Of a stretch of DNA of 64,000 nucleotides, positions 34,892 through 43,391 are shown piece after piece. Origin of the DNA: Frigoriglobus tundricola (GTDB taxonomy: Bacteria; Planctomycetota; Planctomycetia; Gemmatales; Gemmataceae). The position numbers and the translations under genes were made by a program. The stretch is from NCBI RefSeq assembly GCF_013128195.2, contig NZ_CP053452.2:1426001-1490000 (forward strand), read 5' to 3'. A model generated the notes under the pieces. The model was not told where the DNA came from and searched no databases. It worked only from the letters and a program-made list of their open reading frames with translations. Every line of letters begins with the position of its first letter. Positions within the stretch are counted from its first letter, which is position 1.

Positions 34892-36373
34892 TCACCCGCC
34901 ACACCCACCGCAACCACCTCCACACCCGCCCCCGCCGCACCCACCGCCACCGCACCCGGCCCCGCCGTCACCACCGCTACCCGCGGTACAGCCGGTGCCG
35001 CACCCGCCCCCGCCGTCACCGCCTCCCGGCGTCGGGCGCGGGCACCAAGTGGCGAAGGCCGCGAGATCCACCAGCACGCAACCGGCAAGAGCCGACGTGC
35101 CGTACAACCCGACCAACTGACCGACCGCGTCCGGTTTCGCGTCCATCGGCGGGGGGGCCGCCGTCGCGCGGAGGCACGCCAGGGCCAACGTCCCGCGACG
35201 CGTTGTGCGATTCAGGGAAACGAGAAACAGTAACACGCCGGTCACGAGTGCGGCAATGAGGGTGAAGAGGAGAAGGCCGACCGGTTTACCGGTTTCGATC
35301 CCGCTCACCAGACGCGAACCCCCGAAACCAACAGCGACCGCGAAGAGCGGGAAGACCGCGGCGAATCCGGACGCCACCATCCGGCCGGCCGACAGCAGGT
35401 AACCGGCGGTCCGCAACTCGGCCGCACGTTCGGCGAATGCGCGATCGACCCACCGGGCAACGTGCGCCATCTTCTCGCGCTCGTCCCGCGCAAATGGCAG
35501 CGCGTCGAACACCTCGCGTTCGACATCCGACATTTCCGGCGGCGCGGCCCCGACCGCTTCCATCACCTTCCCGTCGGCCGAAACCCGTGCCGCCCCGGTG
35601 GCCACCAGTCGCGCGATCGCCGCCGTGGTCAATCGGTGGGGGCCACCGGCCAGATACGCGGCGTCCGCCCAGTCGAGTTGGGACTCGTCGGCGGGTTGGG
35701 TGCCAGGCCCGCGCAGGGCGTTCCGCAGCCACAACCCGACGGCGAGCGCCGCGAGCAGCAGTGGAACGAGAAACCAGAGATAATCGGTCCCGACGAGATC
35801 GAACGGGTCGGCCACCACGCCCCCACACCCGGCGGCACACGCGACCACACCGAAGCCGAAACCGGTCGATCGGAGCCCCCGCCGGAGCGCAGATTTGGGC
35901 ACCACCCAGTTCCGGGCCGTATTCACTCGAACGAAGTGTGCGGCTTCACCGAACCGCACGTCGACGGGCGGCCAGACGTCGGCCGGCGGCGTCTCGCCGA
36001 ACGTCAACCGATACGAGGCCAGGGTCGAGGTATAGAGATCGCGAAACTTTCTCGACTCGGCGGCCCCACCACGGGTCGGGCCGTGGTGGAGCGGGCGGCC
36101 GAGCAGCTCGCCGCACATCCGCTCCCAGTACGACCGCGTGTAGGTGAGGTGCAGGTGCCACGCCTGATCGACCGACTCGGACGGCGTGACGGTGTGGTCG
36201 GCGGTGAGGGCCAGAAAGAGGAACCGGCGGTACTCGAGGACGACGCGGCGAGCGAACGCCGTGTCCCAGCCGTTCTCGCGGGCCAAACGGGCCTCGAACG
36301 ACAGGGCGGGAGTGCCCTCGTCGATGGGAAAGTTCAAGAGCCGGCGGTACAGGTCGGAGTCGGGGGTCGGCAT
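34892..36373 (-). CDS. TIGR04222-type membrane protein with Gly/Cys-rich tail
   Basis: A 493-residue protein. The N-terminal soluble domain (EYRRFLFLALTADHTVTPSE, VDQAWHLHLTYTRSYWERMC) is the WHLH-type motif of the glycine-rich domain family. It is followed by a membrane segment (TDYLWFLVPLLLAALAVGLW), the TIGR04222 region (LDWADAAYLAGGPHRLTTAA), and two more helices. The C-terminus is a nearly pure Gly/Cys run beginning GGGGCGTGCTAGSGGDGG. Gly/Cys tails of this kind mark a widespread group of unknown function. ATG 36373 has GGAG upstream; GTG 36382 is the alternative start. Confidence 0.8.
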   Translation of the reverse strand: MPTPDSDLYRRLLNFPIDEGTPALSFEARLARENGWDTAFARRVVLEYRRFLFLALTADHTVTPSESVDQAWHLHLTYTRSYWERMCGELLGRPLHHGPTRGGAAESRKFRDLYTSTLASYRLTFGETPPADVWPPVDVRFGEAAHFVRVNTARNWVVPKSALRRGLRSTGFGFGVVACAAGCGGVVADPFDLVGTDYLWFLVPLLLAALAVGLWLRNALRGPGTQPADESQLDWADAAYLAGGPHRLTTAAIARLVATGAARVSADGKVMEAVGAAPPEMSDVEREVFDALPFARDEREKMAHVARWVDRAFAERAAELRTAGYLLSAGRMVASGFAAVFPLFAVAVGFGGSRLVSGIETGKPVGLLLFTLIAALVTGVLLFLVSLNRTTRRGTLALACLRATAAPPPMDAKPDAVGQLVGLYGTSALAGCVLVDLAAFATWCPRPTPGGGDGGGGCGTGCTAGSGGDGGAGCGGGGCGGGGCGGGCGGCGG

Positions 36374-36445
36374 GGCGGTCACTCCATTCGAGGAGAGGGT
36401 CCGGGTGTCAAGACACGCTCCCGGAGCGAACCGACCGCGCGGCCG

Positions 36446-38659
36446 TTATTTTTCTTCCCGGAGCGCGCCCCTGGTCCGCCGCGCGCGGGCGCCGGCGAGC
36501 GCCGCGAACACCAGCAGGCCGACCACGGCGACGCCACCGGCCCAGGCGGCGAACCGTTCAAAAAACGCCCGCTGCGGCGCGAGAGCCACGTCCTCCCGCT
36601 GCTGAACGATCACCACCATTTCCGTGTTGCCGACCCGGGCCGCGCCCGTCAGCCACCGGCCCGCGTACCGCGGGTGACCGTGGTCCGCGACCGGGTCGTG
36701 GTAGTTCGAATTCTGCGGAAACGGCGGCGCGCCCGGCTCGACCGGGTAGCTCAGCTCCGGGCGACCGTTCGGTACGGGCACCGGCCCCGGCTGGTCCACG
36801 GGAAACGGCGCGCACGGCGTCCCCTTCTTCCCGCCGAAAGCGTCGTGAACGAGGATGAGGTACCCGGCCGGCCCGTCAGGTTCCCCCGGTACACGCGACG
36901 ATGACGGGTCTCGTGGCACGAGCAGGGCCGTTTTCAGGTCGCCGTCCTGAAGTTTGATCAGCCCGAGCGTATCGTCGGTGGTGATCGTGGCCGCCAGTAC
37001 CCACGGTTCTTCCGACGGGGCACCGGGTCGAAGGGGGCACGAAATGGCGAACTTGTCCTTCTGGTCATGGACCGAGCGGAACACGCGGGAAACGTGAACG
37101 CGCTCGCGCCCGGACTCACGCGCGTGCTTTCGCGCGCCGGTGAAGTAGTCGCGGTCCGGAAACGATCGGCCCACTACTCCCGTGCCCGGCGGTCCGGCGC
37201 CGCCCGTTTCAATCAGGGCGACGATGGTGCCCGCGGGGTCGAGAACGTACACCGTTTCGAAGGGCGGGGCGCCTCGAGTGAACAAGAGGCCCAGTTCGTG
37301 CTCGACGGCTTCCCGTTTCCCGGCGCGACACGCGGCGCGCAGGCGTTCGTCGTCCGCGGCTCGGGACACCGGCGCGGCCAGGTCGTCCAACTTCCGCAAG
37401 ACGCTCCCGGCGACGTGCCAAGCGGTGTGTTCGTTCGACCGACAGACGGCCGACCGCAGCGCCGCGGCCTGTTCGCCGGCGAGTTCGACCCCCAGCCCGA
37501 CGCCGCCGACCAGAAGGGCCACGAGTAACAGCCCGCCCCAGGTTGCCGCCGGGTTGTGTCGGCACCAGCGGGCGACCTGTTCGCGGCGTGTCGGCGTGCG
37601 CGCCCGGACCGGCCGGTCCTGCAACCAGCGCTCCAACTCAAGGGCGACCGCCGACGCCGACTCGTACCGCCGCTCCGGCTTCTTCTCCAGACAGCGCCGG
37701 CACACGGCATCGAGGTCCGGTGGCACCCGGCGGTTGAGGCCCCGGGGCGGGGGCGGATCGTGGTCCAGAATCGCGGCCCGCAACTCGGCCCGCGTCGCTC
37801 CCCGGAACGGGCGGACGCCGGTAATCAGCTCGTACAGGATCGCGCCGAGCGCCCAGACGTCCACTCCCGTCGTGACGGGACCGCCCCGGACGGCCTCCGG
37901 CGCCATCCACGGGAGCGACCCGGCCGGCCCCGCGTCGGCCGCACCGGTCGCGCCCAACCGCGCGGCCAGTCCGAAGTCCGCGACGAACGGTTCGCCGGTC
38001 TCGTCGAGCAGGATGTTGGCCGGTTTGAGGTCGCGGTGGATGACCTGCCGCTGGTGCGCGTGGTGGACGGCACGGGCGACCTTTACTATCAGCTCCGCGG
38101 CGCCCCGAACGTCGTCCCGGAAGCGGCCCACCTGACGATCCAGGCCCCCGCCGGTCACCAGGGGCATCGTGAAGTACGGGCGCCCGTCGCGCTCACCGAC
38201 GTGGTACACCGGAACGATGTTCGGGTGCCGGAGCCCGCTCTGGGCCGTCACCTCTTCGAGAAACAGGCTCGCGTCCGCGTCGCCGAAAGCGACTTTGAGC
38301 CGTTTCAGCGCGACGGTCAGCGACGTCCCCACCAGTATGGCCCGGTGGACCACGCCCATCGCGCCTTCACCGATCACCCCGACCAGTTCGTACTCACCGA
38401 ACCGGTCGGCCGGCGGCTCGCTGCCGCGGGCCGACTCGTCGGACGAGTACCCCGCGGTGCGGTCGAGGTCCGGGGGCAGTGCGGGCAAACCGAGGAACGG
38501 TCCGAACCGGCCGAGGTCGGCCAGGAACGCGGCCAGTTCGGCCGCGTGCGCCGGGTGCCGGGCCAGCCACTCCGCGGGGTGGGGCGGGTCCCCGCGCTCG
38601 ACAGCGGCCAGGAACTCCGCCGCCAGTTCGTCCACCCGCGTTTGGCCGTGGGCACTCAT
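36446..38659 (-). CDS. Receptor-like Ser/Thr protein kinase with extracytoplasmic sensor domain
   Basis: A 737-residue protein. The N-terminal 85 residues are of sigma-linked type (ELAAEFLAAVERGDPPHPAE). The kinase core is at about 88-350, with GEGAMGVV, HRDLKPANILL (about 206), DFGLAARL and WMAPEA. A membrane helix at about 371-393 is followed by an extracytoplasmic region (FETVYVLDPAGTIVALIETG, GRSFPDRDYFTGARKHARES) with the R-x-Y-F motif of dCache/PDC sensors. A second helix lies near the C-terminus. It overlaps the ECF sigma gene by 4 bp, so ligand sensing outside likely controls that sigma factor. Confidence 0.92.
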   Translation of the reverse strand: MSAHGQTRVDELAAEFLAAVERGDPPHPAEWLARHPAHAAELAAFLADLGRFGPFLGLPALPPDLDRTAGYSSDESARGSEPPADRFGEYELVGVIGEGAMGVVHRAILVGTSLTVALKRLKVAFGDADASLFLEEVTAQSGLRHPNIVPVYHVGERDGRPYFTMPLVTGGGLDRQVGRFRDDVRGAAELIVKVARAVHHAHQRQVIHRDLKPANILLDETGEPFVADFGLAARLGATGAADAGPAGSLPWMAPEAVRGGPVTTGVDVWALGAILYELITGVRPFRGATRAELRAAILDHDPPPPRGLNRRVPPDLDAVCRRCLEKKPERRYESASAVALELERWLQDRPVRARTPTRREQVARWCRHNPAATWGGLLLVALLVGGVGLGVELAGEQAAALRSAVCRSNEHTAWHVAGSVLRKLDDLAAPVSRAADDERLRAACRAGKREAVEHELGLLFTRGAPPFETVYVLDPAGTIVALIETGGAGPPGTGVVGRSFPDRDYFTGARKHARESGRERVHVSRVFRSVHDQKDKFAISCPLRPGAPSEEPWVLAATITTDDTLGLIKLQDGDLKTALLVPRDPSSSRVPGEPDGPAGYLILVHDAFGGKKGTPCAPFPVDQPGPVPVPNGRPELSYPVEPGAPPFPQNSNYHDPVADHGHPRYAGRWLTGAARVGNTEMVVIVQQREDVALAPQRAFFERFAAWAGGVAVVGLLVFAALAGARARRTRGALREEK

Positions 38660-39228
38660 GACGGGTCGCTTTCGCTCATGAGTTCGCGGAGCCGTTCGAG
38701 CCCCCGGCGGAGCGCCCCGGCGACCGCCGCCGGGGTGCGGCCCGTCCGCGCCACAATGGCGGCCAATGAGAGCCCTTCGCAGTGTTTCCACAGAACGATG
38801 TCCCGCTGGTCCGGCGGGAGCTGCTCGACGGCGGCGGCGAGTGCCGCGGCGCGTTCGTGCATCACGGCTCGTTCGCTCGGCGAGGTCTGGTCGGCGGCGA
38901 GCCACGCGTCGAGGCGGCACGAGCTGGCGCCGAGGTCGGCTTCCAGCGACCGCTCGGCGCCGACGTCCCGCTTCGCCTGGGCGTGGGCGCGCAGCTCGTT
39001 CGCCAGGGTCCGCGCGAGGATCTGCCGGAGCCACGCGACCGCCTCAGCCGCCGTCCGCCCGCGGAACTCGCCGCGCGCGGCATGGGCCTTCAGCATGACC
39101 TGTTGAGCGAGGTCGCTCGCGTCCAGCCGGGCCGCGAGCCACGGCCGGGCCGCCAATTGAAAACGCGCGACCGCGGTCAGATACCCGCGGTGCGGTCCGA
39201 TCAGGTCCGGCTCGGGATCCGCTCCCAT
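38656..39228 (-). CDS. ECF sigma factor
   Basis: A 190-residue protein with regions 2 (LDASDLAQQVMLKAHAARGE with FRGRTAAEAVAWLRQILART) and 4 (QLPPDQRDIVLWKHCEGLSL and VARTGRTPAAVAGALRRGLE). Planctomycete ECF factors of this type are encoded with Ser/Thr kinases. The stop codon overlaps the kinase ATG (ATGA at 38656-38659), implying translational coupling. It would direct RNA polymerase to a small stress or envelope regulon. No anti-sigma gene is adjacent; the kinase probably replaces it. Confidence 0.92.
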   Translation of the reverse strand: MGADPEPDLIGPHRGYLTAVARFQLAARPWLAARLDASDLAQQVMLKAHAARGEFRGRTAAEAVAWLRQILARTLANELRAHAQAKRDVGAERSLEADLGASSCRLDAWLAADQTSPSERAVMHERAAALAAAVEQLPPDQRDIVLWKHCEGLSLAAIVARTGRTPAAVAGALRRGLERLRELMSESDPS

Positions 39229-39430
39229 CGCAAGCGCCCTGGAGAGGTTGCGAGCCGGGACAACGCCGCAATTCTAGCGAATCAACGTGCGTCGGATCGA
39301 TTCTGTTTGGAACAAGTTCGGTGTCCGGGGCCGAACCCCTGGAGGCCTCTCAAGACACTCTGGCGCCGAAAACCGACCGCCGATTTTCCACTTTCTTTGC
39401 CGACCGACAGAAAATCGGGCCCACAAACGC

Positions 39431-39461
39431 CGAACGGCCCGCCAAACTGGCGGGCCGTTCG
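39431..39461 (-). terminator. Hairpin after the response regulator gene
   Basis: A perfect 13-bp stem CGAACGGCCCGCC with loop AAACT, 19 bp beyond the stop of the response regulator. A likely terminator of the two-gene operon. Confidence 0.65.
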
Positions 39462-39480
39462 AGTGCGCGATTCGGGTGAA

Positions 39481-40194
39481 TCAGTTGCGCTGGACCGCGT
39501 GGAACAGTTCGCTCATCTTCATGCCCAGCGCCAGGCAGATGCGGTACAGCGTTTCGATGGACGCCGAGTTCTTGCCCAGTTCGATCTGGCTCAGGTAGCC
39601 GAGCGAGACGCCGGTCCGGTCGCTCATGTTCGCCAGGGTCAGGTTGAGCGCCTTGCGGCGCTCGCGGATGGCGGTGCCGAGCGCCTCCTTGAGCGCGTCC
39701 TCGGTCATCCGCAGGAGGCCCTTGCTCTCCAGGCAGCGGAACACGATCTCGCGGAGCTGGTCCACCTGGAACGGCTTGGTCAGGTAGTCGCAGGTCTTGG
39801 CCCGCAGGCAGTTGATCGCGCTGTCCACCGACGGGTAGCCGGTCACGACAACGATGTTCGCGTCCGGCTGGCGGTCCCGGATCCAGCCGAACACCTGTTC
39901 GGCCTCCAGCCCCGGCAGGACGTAGTCGAGGACGATCAGGTGGTAGCTGTGCGGCCCGGCGAGGGCCGACTCGACCAGCATCGGGTCCGAAACGACCTCG
40001 ATGACGAAGTCGCGGTTCGACAGCGCCGCCTGGATGACCGCGCAGGTGTGGGGGTCGTCGTCCAGGATCAGAATGCGGATATCGCCGGACGACTGAAGTT
40101 CGCGCGCCCCGCCCTGCGCCTTGGGCGCGGGCGTCTGCGGCGGGAACAGGGGTTTCGGGGTCTGGGTCAAGCGGTCCTCGACGTCGTAAGGCAT
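39481..40194 (-). CDS. Response regulator with Cro/C1-type DNA-binding output
   Basis: A 237-residue protein. The receiver domain is at about 38-155, with acidic pocket LDDD (44-47), phospho-acceptor D90 in LIVLDYVLPG, and K in LTKPF. The output domain is an XRE helix-turn-helix at about 172-232 (RRKALNLTLANMSDRTGVSL, GYLSQIELGKNSASIETLYR). Most response regulators use OmpR, LuxR or Fis domains; a Cro/C1 output is uncommon. The gene starts 6 bp after the histidine kinase stop, so the two are one operon. Confidence 0.92.
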   Translation of the reverse strand: MPYDVEDRLTQTPKPLFPPQTPAPKAQGGARELQSSGDIRILILDDDPHTCAVIQAALSNRDFVIEVVSDPMLVESALAGPHSYHLIVLDYVLPGLEAEQVFGWIRDRQPDANIVVVTGYPSVDSAINCLRAKTCDYLTKPFQVDQLREIVFRCLESKGLLRMTEDALKEALGTAIRERRKALNLTLANMSDRTGVSLGYLSQIELGKNSASIETLYRICLALGMKMSELFHAVQRN

Positions 40195-40200
40195 GGCAGG

Positions 40201-41436
40201 TTAACCTCCGACCGCGGTGGCGGCGACAGACCCGTTGGCGACCGCCGGGGGCCGGGCGGCCGCCAGGGGCAGCACGACCCGCACCTGCGTGCCGGTTCCG
40301 GGGGGTGGTACGGGTTCGATTTGGATGCCACCCCGGTGGGCGCAGAGGACACGGTAGGCGGTGGCCAGTCCGAGCCCGCGGTGCCGCACCTTGGTGGTGT
40401 AAAACGGTTCGACGAACAGCCGCCGCCGCACCTCCGGTTTGATCCCCGGGCCGGTGTCGGAAACGGTGATTTGCAAGTGCCCGCCGACCCCGACGCGGCC
40501 CAGGTAGGCCCGCGCGTCGGCGTCGGACAGTTCGACCGGGCGGGCGGCGACCCGCACCACCCCGCCCTGCGGGCACGCCTCCACGGCGTTCTCCAGCAGG
40601 TGGCCGAGTACGATCTGCAACGGGCCGGCTTCCACCGCTACCGAGGGCAGCCCCGGTGCGAACTCCTTCTCCACCCGAACGCCCGGCGGCGCGGTCGCCT
40701 TCAGCCGGGCCTCTTCTTTCGTGACCGCCAGTGGCACCGAGGCCGGGTTCGGCTTCACCTGGCCGCTGCGGCTCAGGTGGTGCAACTGTTGGGTGAACGT
40801 GATGCCCCGCTGGCCGACCTTGCCGATCTCCGCGACGAAGCTCGCCGCCTGGGACCCGGGGGCGACGAGCGGCAGGGTGAGGTCCGAGAACCCGATGATG
40901 CCCTGGAGCAGGTTGTCAAAATCGTGGGCCATGCGGCCCGCGATGACGGCCGTGTCGCCGAGCCGCTGGTACAGCCGGTCCGGGTCGATCACCGGGCCGA
41001 CGACCGCGGCCACGGCCGGCGCCCGTTCGATCGTTTTGGCGGTCAGCGCGAGGTAGGCCCGCTCCGCATCGACCCACGGCTGGCCGGCGGGCTTCTCCGC
41101 CCACAGCACGCCGACCGGCCGCCCGGACGGGTGGACCGCGGCGAACACCCGACCGGCGGTGTTGGGGATCGAATATAAGGTGGTGGCTTCCCCGCTCTTC
41201 AGGCGGCGGAGCGCGTCCGGTACTTCGAGCGGTGCCGGCGCGTCAACGTGGCTCCCGCCCTGAACCGTCTTCACCACTGTGCCGTTCTCGCCGGTCCACA
41301 CGAACCCGCAGGCCCGCCATCCGCACGCACGCCCCCACCCGGCCAGAAGCTCGTCGAACGCGGCAAGGTCCGTAGTCTCCTGCCACCAGTTGGGCAGAAA
41401 GGCCAGAGCGGCGGATAAAGTGCCGGGTGATGACAT
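40201..41436 (-). CDS. Cytoplasmic histidine kinase
   Basis: A 411-residue protein without membrane helices. The N-terminal 150 residues look like a GAF-type sensor (TLYSIPNTAGRVFAAVHPSG). The phospho-acceptor helix is GRMAHDFDNLLQGIIGFSDL with His near 171, and the ATPase has the N box HLLENAVEAC, G1 VSDTGPGI and G2 RGLGLATAYRVLCAHRGG. The HDFxNLLQ form is that of NtrB/hybrid-type kinases. It is the first gene of the operon with the Cro/C1-output regulator. The signal is presumably cytoplasmic and unknown. Confidence 0.92.
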   Translation of the reverse strand: MSSPGTLSAALAFLPNWWQETTDLAAFDELLAGWGRACGWRACGFVWTGENGTVVKTVQGGSHVDAPAPLEVPDALRRLKSGEATTLYSIPNTAGRVFAAVHPSGRPVGVLWAEKPAGQPWVDAERAYLALTAKTIERAPAVAAVVGPVIDPDRLYQRLGDTAVIAGRMAHDFDNLLQGIIGFSDLTLPLVAPGSQAASFVAEIGKVGQRGITFTQQLHHLSRSGQVKPNPASVPLAVTKEEARLKATAPPGVRVEKEFAPGLPSVAVEAGPLQIVLGHLLENAVEACPQGGVVRVAARPVELSDADARAYLGRVGVGGHLQITVSDTGPGIKPEVRRRLFVEPFYTTKVRHRGLGLATAYRVLCAHRGGIQIEPVPPPGTGTQVRVVLPLAAARPPAVANGSVAATAVGG

Positions 41437-41738
41437 CTGCGACGTTCTCCAAACCGGCGGGCCAGGTCGCGGTTGTACTGCGGGTGTTTGGCGTTAGATG
41501 AATTCAGGGAATTCACCCTGTATCTAGAACGGGCCTGAACGAAGTCAACCGGGTTGTGCGGCTTGAGCCGAAACGAACGACCGTGCCGAAAGATGGGGTG
41601 AGTACGGAAACAGCGACGCTTGTCGCGGTTATGCCGACGCGGCGCCCGAATTCATGGGCGGCGCGAGGCGGTCTTTTATCGGCGCGCCGCGGAGTGCGAG
41701 TTTCTCCACGGCTGCCGCAAATCGGACACAGTTCAGCC
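41437..41738. other. Intergenic region, 302 bp
   Basis: It lies upstream of the histidine kinase operon and downstream of the HEAT gene, both on the minus strand, so it should hold the kinase promoter. Apart from a short palindrome GGTGAATTCCCTGAATTCA read on the minus strand (about 41500-41518), I see nothing specific. Confidence 0.4.
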
Positions 41739-42956
41739 TTACTGGTCTTTCTTTTCTGATTCTTTCTTCGGCTCCGGCTTCTTCTCGATCTTGCGGACCG
41801 CGATCCCCGCCGCTTCACGCACCTTCACTTGCGGATCAGCCAGTCGGAGGCGGAGGGTGCCCAGGGTGTGTTGAGCTTCGGCCTTAATAGCCGGGTCGAG
41901 TGATGCAAGATCCATGCCAAGATGTTCCCATCCGAGCGCACCGATCTCCTCGACGAGCGCCAACCGCACCTCGTAGTCCGGTTGCTTGGCGGGATCGAGT
42001 TGCGGCCGAAGGTCTTTCAACCGGGCCTTCACACGGGCCGGTCCGAGGGTGGACCCGAACGCCCGCACCGCATCAACTCGCACATCTTTCAACTTGTCCG
42101 CCGCAATAACCTTCAGCAGATCGTCCGCTAAAATCGCCCCTTCGGCCCCAAACGTGCCTAGGGTCCGCGCTGCGGTGCGCCGCACCTCATCGTTCGCATC
42201 GAACAGTGCCGTTCCGATGGCCTCCACCACCACCTCGGATTTCTCCCCGAGGAGCCCCAGTGCCCCGATCAGTTCCCGCTTGATGTCCGCGTCCTTTTCA
42301 GACGCGAGCATAGCGGCCATCGATTCGGCGATCGTACTCGCGCCTTCCGGCTGGATGCGCCCGAGCGCGTACACCGCGGCGATGCGCACGGACTTGTTCG
42401 TGTCCTTTAGGAGCGGCACCAACCCCGGCGCCGCGGACTTCGCCATCGTCTTGACCTGTGACCCGGCCAGTGCGAGCGCTTCGGCCGCGGCGACTTTCAC
42501 CGCCGGGTCGGGGTCCTTCAGAGACGTGATCAGCGGATCGATGCCGAGCGCGCACACCTCCGGGAACTTGGCCATCGCCGCGATGATCTCCTTGCGGACG
42601 CGCGACTCCTTCTCGGTGCCGAGCGCGTCGATGAGCGCTTTGGACCCCAGCTCCTTGTCCTGCAACCCGGCAAGGACGATGGCGGCCTGGGCACGAACCG
42701 CGGTGCTGGCGTCCACGCGGAGGGCCCGGCACACGTTCGGAATGGCGTCCTTGTGCTTGTGAAGGATCCAGATCTTGCCGAGCGCGTCCACCGCCAGTGC
42801 CCGCTGTCGGGCCGAGCCGTCGTTCTGCACAATGTCGATCCACTTCGACACCTTCCGCCCCTCGTAAACGGGGTCGGCCTCCTGTCCGGGGGCGAACCCG
42901 ACGGCCAGTGCGAGCAGTACGAACGCCCCGACGAACCGGGGGGCAGCGGACAACAT
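41739..42956 (-). CDS. Exported HEAT-repeat protein
   Basis: A 405-residue protein with a signal peptide (FVGAFVLLALAVGFAPGQEA, cleavage near 25). It has about nine HEAT-like helical repeats (for example DPDPAVKVAAAEALALAGSQ, DTNKSVRIAAVYALGRIQPE, DANDEVRRTAARTLGTFGAE) and a lysine/glutamate-rich end (KKPEPKKESEKKDQ). HEAT proteins are binding scaffolds; in planctomycetes secreted ones are numerous. No catalytic domain. Partner unknown. Confidence 0.88.
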   Translation of the reverse strand: MLSAAPRFVGAFVLLALAVGFAPGQEADPVYEGRKVSKWIDIVQNDGSARQRALAVDALGKIWILHKHKDAIPNVCRALRVDASTAVRAQAAIVLAGLQDKELGSKALIDALGTEKESRVRKEIIAAMAKFPEVCALGIDPLITSLKDPDPAVKVAAAEALALAGSQVKTMAKSAAPGLVPLLKDTNKSVRIAAVYALGRIQPEGASTIAESMAAMLASEKDADIKRELIGALGLLGEKSEVVVEAIGTALFDANDEVRRTAARTLGTFGAEGAILADDLLKVIAADKLKDVRVDAVRAFGSTLGPARVKARLKDLRPQLDPAKQPDYEVRLALVEEIGALGWEHLGMDLASLDPAIKAEAQHTLGTLRLRLADPQVKVREAAGIAVRKIEKKPEPKKESEKKDQ

Positions 42957-43260
42957 GGTGCGATCCTCAGATGCGGCGCGAAGACCAACTCGGATAATAC
43001 GACGCCCGCCGCCGGTCGGTCAAACAGTTTCGTGGCGGGTTGAGTGCGCAGAGGCCAGGACACGGTTTGCCGTTGCAGACGATTTGTGGTAGCAAGGAGA
43101 ACGAACTGGATCGGTGGCGTGTGTCGCAAGTCCAAGGTGGGCAGAACCATGCAATCCCGGCGCCACTCATACTATTCTTTGATTATATTGCACCTGCCGG
43201 CGTCGCCGTGAGGCCCATCACGGCCCAGCGTACTTGTTTAGCGCCCTTTCGAGTTGCATC
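42957..43260. other. Intergenic region, 304 bp
   Basis: An A/T-richer stretch (CTATTCTTTGATTATATTGC, about 43172-43191) stands out and could carry a promoter for the HEAT gene on the minus strand. No gene and no repeat was recognised. Confidence 0.4.
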
Positions 43261-43377
43261 CTACCAGTGATCTTCTTCCTGCTCCTCCGGGGCCACTCGG
43301 GTGCAACGCCGAATGAAACGGCAGACCAGTAAGAGGATTCCCCAGCCGAGAAGTTGGAGGAGCAGGAGCCCGACCAT
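43261..43377 (-). CDS. Small single-pass membrane protein, 38 residues
   Basis: MVGLLLLQLLGWGILLLVCR forms one membrane helix, and FIRRCTRVAPEEQEEDHW a charged tail. A textbook Shine-Dalgarno (GGAGGT, 3 bases before the ATG) supports translation, which is notable because many genes nearby have weak sites. It begins 14 bp after the IS66 transposase stop, so its own promoter, if any, must be within or beyond the insertion. No family recognised. Confidence 0.55.
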   Translation of the reverse strand: MVGLLLLQLLGWGILLLVCRFIRRCTRVAPEEQEEDHW

Positions 43378-43391
43378 CGTACCTCCGCGTA

